14,094 bases of DNA from positions 1 to 14,094 of the forward strand of contig REEF01000370.1 in NCBI GenBank assembly GCA_007695205.1. Reading direction: 5' to 3'. This DNA comes from Planctomycetaceae bacterium (GTDB lineage Bacteria; Planctomycetota; Planctomycetia; Pirellulales; Pirellulaceae). This document shows positions 1-8,994 of the stretch, one piece after another. The number at the start of each line of letters is the position of its first letter. Position 1 is the first letter of the stretch. The position numbers and the translations under genes are program-made. The notes under the pieces were generated by a model. That model was not told where the DNA came from, did no database searches, and saw only the letters and a list, made by a program, of their open reading frames with translations.

Positions 1-102
1 CACATTCCTGTTGCTCCCTGGCAACAACTCCAGCGAACTCTTTCCGAAAGCAACCTAAAAGGGCTAAGGTCGTATGGCGTGTTGAGGCAGTGCTGTGAAG
101 TG

Positions 103-155
103 ATAGGTGGGTGGCACCTATTACAATAGGTGGGTGGCACCTATTGGCACCTATT
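103..155. repeat. Palindromic short tandem repeat, 23-base period
   Basis: The 20-mer ATAGGTGGGTGGCACCTATT occurs at 103-122 and again at 126-145. Its last ten bases, GGCACCTATT, occur a third time at 146-155. Each full copy is an inverted repeat: AATAGGTG and CACCTATT flank a GGTGG loop at 125-145, giving an 8-bp stem, and copy 1 forms a 7-bp stem. The array lies just downstream of the stop codon of the minus-strand kinase, so it could affect the 3' end of that transcript, but there is no T-run typical of an intrinsic terminator. The form resembles REP-like dispersed palindromes; that it is dispersed in this genome is inference. Confidence 0.8.
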
Positions 156-192
156 GGCAGCGTCTACTGGCAGGTGGTTCCGGCTGCTTGTA

Positions 193-1083
193 TTAAGCTG
201 CGTTGCGACGGGGAAAGGTTAGGATCTCCAGGCGATTGAGTTCACGGATCAGGGCTTCCATACTCGGACGCCGATGAGGTCGCTTTGCGAGCATGGCGGA
301 GACCAATTGGACAACGGGCACGGCCAACCGTGGATGAAACTGGCGCGGATCGGGTGGCGTATCGTGCAGATGCGCCTCGGCTAATTCGGCCGGTTGACGG
401 ACCTCGAACGGCAAACGGCCGGTTAGCATGCGGTACAGGGTCACCCCCAATGCATACACGTCAGATGCGGGTTGAAGATCGACGATCGATGCGTAAGCTT
501 CCGGCGGCAGGTAGGCCAGTGTACCTGCCAACGGCCAAGGGCCGATCTGTCCGTCGCCGAACGAACGAGCCAGCCCCAGATCCAGCAGGATCACATGACC
601 CTCGTCGGCGATGAACAGATTGCTGGGTTTGATGTCACCGTGCAGCCATCCGTGTCGATGCAGGGCCGCGGCTGCTTCGGCGGTCTGCCGAGCAATCCAC
701 AGAGCCAACGGGGTGGCGATCATGCCATGCCGCTTCAGCAGTTGTTCCAGCGTGCTGCCCTCCAGGTAGGGCATGACCAGATAGTAAGGAGACTGGTTCA
801 GACGCGAGGACAGCACGCTGGTCAGATGCTTGTGGGAAACGGCTTGGGCCAGCAGTGCTTCGCGCATCAGCAATCGTCGAGCGGTATCGATATCCTCGTC
901 AATGACGGGGGCGGCCAGCTTGATCGCGTAATCGGCTGGTGCATCGGCAGCCGCTTCCCGCGGTCGAGCTCGATAGACCTGCGACCAGCGGCCTTGGCCG
1001 AGCAACGAAACGGCGCACCAATTGCCAACGTCGGGCAAGCTGGCAACGCGCGCAGTGCTGGAGGTGCGGGTTGACTCCGGCAT
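193..1083 (-). CDS. Serine/threonine protein kinase (Hanks type, non-RD)
   Basis: This is a 296-residue cytoplasmic protein made almost entirely of one protein-kinase domain, predicted to phosphorylate Ser/Thr on unknown partners. Visible motifs, numbered from the ATG at 1083, are a glycine-rich loop LGQGRWSQV (28-36, third glycine replaced by Ser), the ATP-binding Lys55 in AIK, Glu75 of helix C, catalytic loop HGDIKPSN (148-155, Asp150 and Asn155), DLG in place of DFG (168-170), a GT-x-Y-x-PPE activation segment (187-195), Asp208 of helix F, and Arg272 in the RP-S motif. HGD instead of HRD makes it a non-RD kinase. There is no membrane helix or extracellular sensor domain, unlike many planctomycetal PknB-type kinases. 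A TTG at 1101 would add six residues; neither start has a clear Shine-Dalgarno, and ATG is preferred. It lies 132 bases after the sugar permease on the same strand, so co-transcription is possible but not evident. Confidence 0.93.
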   Translation of the reverse strand: MPESTRTSSTARVASLPDVGNWCAVSLLGQGRWSQVYRARPREAAADAPADYAIKLAAPVIDEDIDTARRLLMREALLAQAVSHKHLTSVLSSRLNQSPYYLVMPYLEGSTLEQLLKRHGMIATPLALWIARQTAEAAAALHRHGWLHGDIKPSNLFIADEGHVILLDLGLARSFGDGQIGPWPLAGTLAYLPPEAYASIVDLQPASDVYALGVTLYRMLTGRLPFEVRQPAELAEAHLHDTPPDPRQFHPRLAVPVVQLVSAMLAKRPHRRPSMEALIRELNRLEILTFPRRNAA

Positions 1084-1215
1084 GAAGCTACGCTGACTCA
1101 AAAGGTTCGAAAAATCGTGAATACGCGATCAGGCGACAAGGGTCGTCTCCCTAAACATCGGCGTTCTCGCACCGATAAGTTAAGCTTACCCGAGCAGGAC
1201 TTGGCGTCTCCAGCC
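1084..1215. other. Intergenic gap between permease and kinase, with a hairpin
   Basis: This 132-base gap separates the sugar permease stop from the kinase ATG. It contains the inverted repeat AGGCGAC-AAGG-GTCGTCT at 1131-1148 (7-bp stem with one G-T pair, 4-base loop). Read on the minus strand, the stem is followed about 15 bases later by a short T-run, too far for a textbook intrinsic terminator. It could still end or attenuate the transporter transcript before the kinase. No convincing kinase promoter was found. Confidence 0.3.
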
Positions 1216-2982
1216 TCAGGACGCTTGCTCTTCGGCGATGCGCCGCAGCACCTCGTCGGCCACCACGCCTGCCAGGATCACGCCGCCGATGATGGCAAAT
1301 TCCAGTTGGGTGCTGATGCCCAGGATATTGATGGCGTTGTACAGCACCTGCATCACGGCAGCGCCGATCACGACACCCAGGATCGAGCCCTCCCCCCCCC
1401 GAAGGCTGCAGCCGCCCAGCACGGCGGCGGCGATCGCATACAGTTCGTAAAAGCTGCCATGTCCCGACGGTTGCAGGGAATTCACATCCAGCGAGAACAG
1501 GATGCCGGCGATCCCGGCCATCAGCGCACAGATGACGTAGGCCATGAAGACCATCGCCTGGGTGTTGATGCCGCTGTACCGGGCTGCTTCTTCGTTGCGT
1601 CCCAATGCCAGCAGGTAACGCCCATAGATCGTGTAGTTCAAAAAGCCGCCCGCCAGCAGCGCCAACGCGATCATGATCAGCAGCGGCATGGGGACTTCGA
1701 CTCGATCCATGGGCGTCAGCCCTGTCATCAGGAAGACTGCTGCCGCGATGGTCCAGATCACCCACGATCGCAACCCCAGCGAGGCGTCACGCCACAGTCC
1801 CTGCAGCAGGTACACGGCACCGCCGATCGCGGCCGTCAATCCCACGATGGTCGTCAAGGGCCAGAACCAGTTGTCCATCCCATCGGCCGACGTTCCCTGC
1901 TGGCGGTACAAGACCAGGGTCAGCACAGCGCACCCGGCCGCTACCACCGCATCGGCCGCCAGCGTCTTCCACCGCCTGTGCCAGAGTGCCACGATGTTCA
2001 GCCAAATCAACCCTATTGCCAAACCGATCCCGCCGCCCAGATACATGGCAAGCTGGGCCCACGTGGCCTGCCACCGCGACAGCGACGCGACGTCCTGCGC
2101 GTAATGTAGCCCGCCCACGGTGACGGCGGCGGCACCGATCGCCGCCAGGCACCAAGGCGAGACGCTGACCGTTCGTTCGTGCCGCTGGCGGAACCAGCGG
2201 ACCAGCGCCCAGACGATCAGACCGATGCCCAGCGCCAGGATCAACGCGGACATCGTGCAGGGCCGCCCGGTCGCCAGGCTGCGGAGCCCCTCGTAGTCGC
2301 GGCCAAACCCTTGCGTCTGGTCATTGGTGATCCATCGCGCCAGACCGCGATAGACCAACAGCCCGCACAAGGTGACGATGAACGGCTGCAGACCGACTCG
2401 GGTGATCAAGAAACCGTGGATCAGCCCCATCATCACCGAGATCTCCAGCATCCACAGCACGACCAACGCCGTGCTGACAGCCGGTGGTAACGGTACCGTC
2501 GGCATCAAGAAACCCACCAGGATCGTCACCAGTCCGGCGACGTACACCAACGCGGGACCGCGGCAATCGCGCAGATGATGCTCCAAGAACATCAGCATGG
2601 ACGGCGGAAAGACAATGCACATCAAGCCGTGCCGCATCCCTTCGCGGAACGGTATCGTATGCAGCCAGGTGGCACCCACGATCCAGATCAGCAACCCGGT
2701 CAGCAGGAACGTTCGATCCAAGGCCTCGCCGGGCGGTAACTGGCCCATCGCGGCCAACGACAGCGACAGCAGGCAGCCGATCAAGCCGATCACCGATCCG
2801 ATCGACAGATCGATCCCGCTGGTAATGATCACGAAGGCCGCCCCGATGCTGATGATGCCGTAGTACGACGTACGCCGCAGGGTGTTCTGGATATTGTAGG
2901 TCGTCAGAAAATCCGGGTTCAGGATCGAGGTGAACAGGCACACAAAGACCAGCAACCCGAAGATGCCCAGGATTTTTTTCAT
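1216..2982 (-). CDS. Sugar ABC transporter permease, RbsC-like, enlarged
   Basis: This is an inner-membrane channel subunit of a CUT2-type sugar importer (ribose/galactose/xylose class). RbsC-family signatures are present at both ends: an N-terminal membrane helix, GIDLSIGSVIGL (56-67), HGFLITRVGLQPFIVTL (189-205), YTIYGRYLLALGRNEEAARYSGI (450-472), and the C-terminal VLGGCSLRGGEGSILGVVIGA block (521-541). At 588 residues it is far longer than the usual roughly 320. The surplus falls in two stretches, about 78-175 and 240-430, which are themselves hydrophobic and hold several likely extra membrane segments. The ATG at 2982 has a GAGG Shine-Dalgarno six bases upstream. The ATPase gene ends 33 bases upstream, and the permease is the last of the four transporter-operon genes. 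A run of nine G (minus strand; bases 1392-1400) encodes the RGGE part of the conserved C-terminal motif. The substrate cannot be read from the sequence. Confidence 0.9.
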   Translation of the reverse strand: MKKILGIFGLLVFVCLFTSILNPDFLTTYNIQNTLRRTSYYGIISIGAAFVIITSGIDLSIGSVIGLIGCLLSLSLAAMGQLPPGEALDRTFLLTGLLIWIVGATWLHTIPFREGMRHGLMCIVFPPSMLMFLEHHLRDCRGPALVYVAGLVTILVGFLMPTVPLPPAVSTALVVLWMLEISVMMGLIHGFLITRVGLQPFIVTLCGLLVYRGLARWITNDQTQGFGRDYEGLRSLATGRPCTMSALILALGIGLIVWALVRWFRQRHERTVSVSPWCLAAIGAAAVTVGGLHYAQDVASLSRWQATWAQLAMYLGGGIGLAIGLIWLNIVALWHRRWKTLAADAVVAAGCAVLTLVLYRQQGTSADGMDNWFWPLTTIVGLTAAIGGAVYLLQGLWRDASLGLRSWVIWTIAAAVFLMTGLTPMDRVEVPMPLLIMIALALLAGGFLNYTIYGRYLLALGRNEEAARYSGINTQAMVFMAYVICALMAGIAGILFSLDVNSLQPSGHGSFYELYAIAAAVLGGCSLRGGEGSILGVVIGAAVMQVLYNAINILGISTQLEFAIIGGVILAGVVADEVLRRIAEEQAS

Positions 2983-3015
2983 ACTCAGCCTCAGACAAAC
3001 AAGACTCCGCCAGAG

Positions 3016-4542
3016 CTACGCGTCGACCGGAACCGCCTGGCCACCGGTGGCCAGACGCATGATGCTTTCTTCGCTCAATCGATCGCGGTGCAGCTCGCCC
3101 CGCAGGCAGCCTTCGTGCATCACCAGCACGCGATCGGCCATCCCCAAGATTTCTTCCATTTCGCTGGAAACGAACAGGATGGCGACCCCTTCGGCCGCCA
3201 ACTGTTCCATCAATTGATAGATTTCCTGCTTGGCGCCCACATCGATCCCCCGCGTCGGTTCGTCCAGCAATAGCACGCGGGGTTTTAACGCCAGCCACTT
3301 ACCCAGCACGACCTTTTGCTGATTGCCGCCCGACAGATACCGGACCACCTGGCCGTCATGCGGTGTCCTGATTTTCAAGCGCTGGATCATCTCGCTGGCC
3401 AGTTCTCGTTCGTAGCTGCGGTTCAGCAGCGCACCCATCCGCCGATGCCGCCGCACTGCCGCCAGGCTCAAGTTATGCCGCACGGACATTTGGACGATCA
3501 ACCCGGCCGCTTTGCGATCTTCGGGCACCAGGGCGATGCCCGCACGGATGGCATCCGCCGGGCTGCGCAACGAGCAACGTTGCGCGGCGACGGAGATTTG
3601 GCCGCCTTGCGCCCGATCGACGCCAAACAGAACTCGCAGCAGTTCGGTCCGGCCCGCCCCGACCAGCCCGGCCAGGCCGACGATCTCGCCCGATCGGACC
3701 GAAAGGCTCAACCGATGCTGGGGAAAGGCTTCCGTCACCACCTCGCAAGCTTCCAGCGCCGCCGAACCGGTCGAATGATTCCGCCGCGCGTAGAACTGCG
3801 AGATATCTCGGCCGACCATCAGGCGCACCATCCGGTCGTGATCGATTTCGTGTCGAGCCAATTCGCCCGCATTGCGACCGTCCCGCAGCACCGTGACTCG
3901 ATCGGCCAGCTTCGTGACCTCGCCCAATCGATGCGAGATATAGATGATGCTCACGCCCCGCTGCCGCAAGTCCTTGACCACCTGGAATAACGTTTCCGCC
4001 TCTCTGTTCGACAAGCTGGACGTCGGTTCATCCATGATCAGGATGCGAGCGTTAATCGACAGCGCTTTGGCGATCTCGACCAACTGCTGCTTGCCGATCG
4101 GCAAGGCCCCAACCAGCGTGCGCGGCGGCAGTGCCAATCCGACTTGTTGCAGCACCTCGGCCGATCGACGATCGATCTCCGCGCGGCGGATGATCCCCAG
4201 CGGATAGCGCGGCTCGCGCCCCAAAAACAGATTCGCGCCCACGTCCAGGTTATCCGCCAGATTCAGCTCCTGGTGGATCAGGGCGATTCCCAACTCGCCA
4301 GCCGTGCGGACCGATTCGATTTGCACGGGCCGGCCATCCAGCAGAATCTGGCCGGTATCAGGCGGCTGGATGCCCGCCAGGATCTTCATCAGCGTGCTCT
4401 TGCCCGCACCGTTTTCTCCCAGCACGGCCAGGACCTCGCCCGGGTACAGTCGCAGGTCGACATCCGTCAACGCCCGCACCCCGGGAAAAGATTTGCTGAT
4501 CGAGCGGACCTCGAGCAGCGCGTTCGAGTTCTCTTTGCTCAT
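3016..4542 (-). CDS. Sugar ABC transporter ATP-binding protein (two NBDs, RbsA/MglA-like)
   Basis: This 508-residue cytoplasmic ATPase energises the sugar importer with two fused nucleotide-binding domains, as is standard in CUT2 systems. The N-terminal domain shows Walker A GENGAGKST (42-50), Q-loop Gln91, Walker B ILIMDEPT (167-174) and the H-loop in YISHR (about 201-205). Its signature region reads LPIGKQQLVEIAKAL (147-161). The C-terminal domain has the degenerate Walker A GLVGAGRTE (292-300) characteristic of the family, a consensus signature LSGGNQQK (403-410) and Walker B VLLLDEPT (423-430). Length and domain order match RbsA/MglA/XylG. The start codon overlaps the stop of the upstream binding-protein gene as ATGA (4539-4542), which implies translational coupling; there is only a weak AGG before it. 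Which sugar is moved cannot be told from this subunit. Confidence 0.96.
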   Translation of the reverse strand: MSKENSNALLEVRSISKSFPGVRALTDVDLRLYPGEVLAVLGENGAGKSTLMKILAGIQPPDTGQILLDGRPVQIESVRTAGELGIALIHQELNLADNLDVGANLFLGREPRYPLGIIRRAEIDRRSAEVLQQVGLALPPRTLVGALPIGKQQLVEIAKALSINARILIMDEPTSSLSNREAETLFQVVKDLRQRGVSIIYISHRLGEVTKLADRVTVLRDGRNAGELARHEIDHDRMVRLMVGRDISQFYARRNHSTGSAALEACEVVTEAFPQHRLSLSVRSGEIVGLAGLVGAGRTELLRVLFGVDRAQGGQISVAAQRCSLRSPADAIRAGIALVPEDRKAAGLIVQMSVRHNLSLAAVRRHRRMGALLNRSYERELASEMIQRLKIRTPHDGQVVRYLSGGNQQKVVLGKWLALKPRVLLLDEPTRGIDVGAKQEIYQLMEQLAAEGVAILFVSSEMEEILGMADRVLVMHEGCLRGELHRDRLSEESIMRLATGGQAVPVDA

Positions 4543-5600
4543 GGTGCGCCTGCGGCTGTCGAGGCCGCGATCTTCGCCCGCAGATCGTCCCAGAACTCCT
4601 GCACGTTGTCGCGGCGGATCTGCTGAGCGGGAATGTCGATGAAGGCATCTTCCGGGATTACCGAAAAGTCGCCTTCGACCAGCGCCTTCAGGACCTCGAC
4701 CGACCGCCGACCGTACTCGAACGGATTCTGCACCACCGTGCCGTGAATTTTTCCGTCCAGGATGCCCTGCAGCGTGCCCTCCTCCTCGTCAAAGCCGATC
4801 ACGCGAATACGATCCAGCTTGCCGGCCTCCTCGACCGCTGCCAGGCACAGCGGCGGATTGTACGCGAACAACCCCACCATCGCGTCCAAATCCGGATACC
4901 GAGCGATGGCGTCCTCGGCCTGTGCCTTGGCTTTGCCCGGATCAAATCCATCGGTGCGGGTGTCCAGGATCACGTACTTTTCGCCTCGAATCGTTTCACC
5001 GGGCGGATCGTATCGAGTGCGATCCACGGATCGATCCATCAGTTCGTCGATGACTCCCTGCCGGCGCAAACGAGCATTGACTTGTTCCAGTCGGCCGACG
5101 AAGATCATCAGATTACCGCCTTCGGGTAAAGCCTCTTTGACCAGTTCGCCTGCCATCCGACCCGCCATGTAATTGTCCATCCCGATGTAGCACAACCGAT
5201 CGCTGTCGGGTGCGTCGCAATCCTGGGTGATCAGCACCGTATGCTGGGCCGCTTCGTTCAGCACCTGCGTCTGGTTGTCAGCATCGATCGGGCTGACCGC
5301 GATTCCATGAACGCCCCGCGCCACCAGATCCTCGATCATCCGCTTCTGATCGGCGTTTCCCTGGGGCATCAGCGTATCGCATCGCACCCCGAATTCTTCT
5401 TCCCCCGCTTTGACGCCCGCTGCCGCCACGTTCCAGAAAGACGCGACACCATTGGTGACGAATGCCAATCGGATCTCCGAATCCCGACCTGCGGCTGGAC
5501 CGCCGGGCTCGCCAGACGGAAGACTGCACCCGACTAGGACCGTGCCGATCACCAGACCGACACTCCGCCAGTACCACCGGCCAAGTCCCCTGTTAGACAT
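4539..5600 (-). CDS. Sugar ABC transporter substrate-binding lipoprotein (RbsB-like)
   Basis: This 353-residue solute-binding protein of the periplasmic-binding-protein type I fold captures the sugar for the adjacent ATPase and permease. The N-terminus is basic, then hydrophobic, and ends in the lipobox LVGC (22-25), so Cys25 should be lipidated and the protein tethered to a membrane. The mature part begins with the family pattern EIRLAFVTNGVASFWNVAA (42-60). It continues with DLVARGVHGIAVSPIDAD (91-108), a YIGMDNYMAGRMAGE segment (138-152), GFDEEEGTLQGI (269-280) and VVQNPFEYGRRSVEVL (289-304), all typical of RbsB/XylF-like proteins. Phe55-Trp56, Asp142, Asp271 and Gln291 sit where ligand contacts are usual. 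A strong AGGAGG-type Shine-Dalgarno (5609-5615 on the complement) precedes the ATG. The upstream 157-residue gene ends 21 bases before the start. Confidence 0.95.
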   Translation of the reverse strand: MSNRGLGRWYWRSVGLVIGTVLVGCSLPSGEPGGPAAGRDSEIRLAFVTNGVASFWNVAAAGVKAGEEEFGVRCDTLMPQGNADQKRMIEDLVARGVHGIAVSPIDADNQTQVLNEAAQHTVLITQDCDAPDSDRLCYIGMDNYMAGRMAGELVKEALPEGGNLMIFVGRLEQVNARLRRQGVIDELMDRSVDRTRYDPPGETIRGEKYVILDTRTDGFDPGKAKAQAEDAIARYPDLDAMVGLFAYNPPLCLAAVEEAGKLDRIRVIGFDEEEGTLQGILDGKIHGTVVQNPFEYGRRSVEVLKALVEGDFSVIPEDAFIDIPAQQIRRDNVQEFWDDLRAKIAASTAAGAP

Positions 5601-5608
5601 AGATCAAA

Positions 5609-5615
5609 CCCTCCT
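5609..5615 (-). promoter_or_regulatory. Strong ribosome binding site of the binding-protein gene
   Basis: On the minus strand AGGAGGG lies eight bases before the ATG at 5600. It is the strongest Shine-Dalgarno in the sugar operon, in keeping with binding proteins being made in excess over their membrane partners. Confidence 0.75.
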
Positions 5616-5621
5616 GAAAAA

Positions 5622-6095
5622 CTACCTTTTGGCCGCTTTCGGCGACTCGGATTGAACGCTCAATTGGGCCAGCACCTGAATCACCCCGTTCAAATGGGCC
5701 AACCGCGGGCCAAAACGGTCCACAAATTCGTTCAGCATGAACTCGCCATCCAGCAGGTTTTGCTCATGATCAACGATTTCGTCGGTCAGATGTTCCAGGA
5801 ATTCGTTCTGGACTCGCGCCAGGGTCTCGGCCGCTGTGCGGCAACGGCGAGCCAATTCGGGGTTCGCCTTTTTCCATTGCCCCAGCTCGGCGACTCGTTG
5901 CTTGTGTTGCGCGCCGGCGTGATGGACCAGTTCTTCCAGCAATTCCTGCTGTTTCTCTTGCCCTGCCACGATCTGCCGCAGCAAGCTGACCATAATGTCC
6001 TGTTTGTCGCCTTCCGCTTGGGGTTCACTTGCTGCCGATTCGGCGGAGACATCGATGTGAAACATGGGCGGCAGGGCTCGAGGGTCGAATGACAT
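5622..6095 (-). CDS. Helical protein of unknown function, first gene of the sugar ABC operon
   Basis: I do not recognise a family for this 157-residue protein. It has no signal peptide or membrane segment and looks cytoplasmic. Residues 1-30 are probably disordered. From about residue 31 it is strongly helical and charged, with heptad-like spacing in IMVSLLRQIVAGQEKQQELLEEL (34-56) and EFLEHLTDEIVDHEQNLL (98-115), suggesting a coiled coil or helical bundle. It has a single Cys (85) and a basic, Ala-rich tail. The ATG at 6095 is chosen for length; upstream there is only a weak AGGA. An internal ATG at 6065 would remove ten residues. The stop is 21 bases before the binding-protein start, and the only plausible promoter lies upstream of this gene, so co-transcription with the transporter is likely. 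Its function is unknown. Confidence 0.8.
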   Translation of the reverse strand: MSFDPRALPPMFHIDVSAESAASEPQAEGDKQDIMVSLLRQIVAGQEKQQELLEELVHHAGAQHKQRVAELGQWKKANPELARRCRTAAETLARVQNEFLEHLTDEIVDHEQNLLDGEFMLNEFVDRFGPRLAHLNGVIQVLAQLSVQSESPKAAKR

Positions 6096-6150
6096 GGGCG
6101 ATGATCCTGATCGGGAGGAAAGGTGAATGGCACCACGTTTGGAGCGAAGC

Positions 6151-6170
6151 CGTCGGTGCCAGCACCGATG
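6151..6170. promoter_or_regulatory. CGGTGC palindrome, possible operator or leader hairpin
   Basis: TCGGTGC-CA-GCACCGA at 6153-6168 is a perfect inverted repeat. It extends to an 8-bp stem with a four-base loop over 6151-6170 if one G-T pair is allowed. It sits just downstream of the candidate minus-strand promoter, in the leader of the 157-residue gene, where a repressor site or an mRNA hairpin could act. Confidence 0.4.
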
Positions 6171-6184
6171 GCATCACGACCGCT

Positions 6185-6214
6185 AGTATAGGCAGCGCAA
6201 CGGCCGTTTGTCGA
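6185..6214 (-). promoter_or_regulatory. Candidate sigma-70-type promoter for the sugar operon
   Basis: On the minus strand TCGACA (6209-6214) and TATACT (6185-6190) are separated by 18 bases, a fair match to -35 and -10 boxes. The predicted start is near 6178, giving a leader of about 80 bases before the ATG at 6095. Planctomycete promoters are poorly defined, so this is a pattern match only. Confidence 0.35.
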
Positions 6215-6331
6215 GTCACCGGAATACTTTGGGCCGATTTTTGCTTCCCGATCGATCCTGGGAAACCCGGTGCAAACGGCAGGGGCGTTAAAGTCGCAGC
6301 GTCGGTTCACCCGATGTTTTTCCAATCAAGA

Positions 6332-6343
6332 CGGTGCGCACCG
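6332..6343. promoter_or_regulatory. Perfect 12-bp palindrome CGGTGCGCACCG
   Basis: CGGTGCGCACCG uses the same half-sites as the palindrome at 6153-6168 but with no spacer. It lies 80 bases upstream of the plus-strand start at 6424. It may be a second site for the same regulator; the spacing difference and high G+C make chance possible. Confidence 0.3.
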
Positions 6344-6423
6344 GCGATTCCCGCCGACGCGATGAACTTATCCAGCCGTGTGAGTTGTCGTCGAATCAGA
6401 AACCTGGAACCGCAAAGTAGCTG

Positions 6424-7005
6424 ATGCCAGACACCACGAACCATGCAACCTCGAACCTTGGCTTTTTGACCGTTTGCGAACAGGAGGATCAGAGTCTGTT
6501 CGGAGGCCTGCTGGTGTTGAACATCAGCGGCCGTCCATTGGAGTTCCACTGTACAGCGCCGGTTCGTCCCAATCGGGCTCAGGAGATCCTGTACGGCCCC
6601 ACGCTACGTCCTTATTTGTACGGCGAACAGATCGGCCGCGCCTTGATGGAACGGCTGAGCGCGGCTCCCGCGCTGGTGTTTACGGACGTCGAGCCCGCTT
6701 TGGCGCTACGGCCGTTAACGAAGGTGCCCGTTGTGTACGTCGGAGCCGAGTCCGAACCGAACGCGTCGTCGTCGGACTTGACGGCTCGCATTGACGCCCC
6801 CCACCCGACGCCAGCGCCCAGCGGGTCGATGCGTTTGCAACGTTTTCGCTTGGGGCCATGGCAATTGGCGGTTCCCCAGGCTCATGCCGGAGATGAATCG
6901 CACGTTGTCAGCCACTGGCAATCACATGCTGACGATTTTGATCTGAGCGAACCTTTCGGGCGCATTCGGGAAGCGATCGAAGAAGCACGCCGCGCCGCTC
7001 GCTGA
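6424..7005 (+). CDS. Protein of unknown function upstream of the SNF2 helicase
   Basis: This 193-residue protein has no recognised domain and no signal peptide or membrane helix. Residues 12-110 read like a compact alpha/beta fold: hydrophobic strands LGFLTVCEQ (12-20), GGLLVLNI (27-34) and ALVFTDVEPALAL (83-95), then VPVVYVG (101-107), with a central YGPTLRPYLYGEQIGRALMERL (57-78). A low-complexity Pro/Ser linker (109-134) follows, then a second small segment with FRLGPWQLAVPQAH (141-154) and an acidic, helical C-terminus. Cys18, Cys43 and His42 are present but form no obvious metal motif. The stop is 21 bases before the helicase start, so the two are probably one operon and may act together. 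The Shine-Dalgarno is weak. I cannot assign a function. Confidence 0.8.
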   Translation: MPDTTNHATSNLGFLTVCEQEDQSLFGGLLVLNISGRPLEFHCTAPVRPNRAQEILYGPTLRPYLYGEQIGRALMERLSAAPALVFTDVEPALALRPLTKVPVVYVGAESEPNASSSDLTARIDAPHPTPAPSGSMRLQRFRLGPWQLAVPQAHAGDESHVVSHWQSHADDFDLSEPFGRIREAIEEARRAAR

Positions 7006-7026
7006 GCCCATCCGAGACCCCAACGC

Positions 7027-8841
<1,815 letters not shown>

Positions 8842-8994
8842 CCCGCAAGCTCAGGATGGGTAACCCGTCGCCACCGTTTCTGTGTTCCGTGCCAGATCCA
8901 GGATCCGCCAGCAGTACCAGGTTGCTACCGAGGCCTAGGGACGCCCAGCCCGCTAGCCGTCCCCGTTCGTTGGTCAACTGCCCGTCGAACCACC
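8842..8994. terminator. Convergent gap with possible bidirectional terminator
   Basis: This 153-base gap lies between the stops of the helicase (plus) and the peptidase (minus). GGGACG at 8938-8943 and CGTCCC at 8958-8963 form a 6-bp inverted repeat around a 14-base loop, but no T-run follows on either strand. It may end both transcripts; Rho-dependent ends are equally possible. No gene is seen here. Confidence 0.25.

Larger units (their letters stand above)
6096..6423. other. Divergent intergenic region of 328 bases
   Basis: This region lies between the minus-strand sugar operon and the plus-strand 193-residue gene. Besides the candidate minus-strand promoter it holds two CGGTGC palindromes (6153-6168 and 6332-6343) and a lone CGGTGC half-site at 6268-6273. 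No convincing protein-coding gene was seen. No good -35/-10 pair was seen for the plus-strand gene, whose ATG at 6424 has only a weak GGA upstream. Confidence 0.6.

Noticed and set aside
1117..2109. Open frame of 330 codons on the plus strand opposite the permease
   Set aside because: Its Gln/His/Asp/Arg-rich sequence lacks any domain, while the opposite strand encodes a conserved permease C-terminus.
6029..6424. Small plus-strand gene in the divergent region before 6424
   Set aside because: Much of it overlaps the 157-residue gene on the other strand, it lacks a ribosome binding site, and its sequence shows no fold-like pattern.
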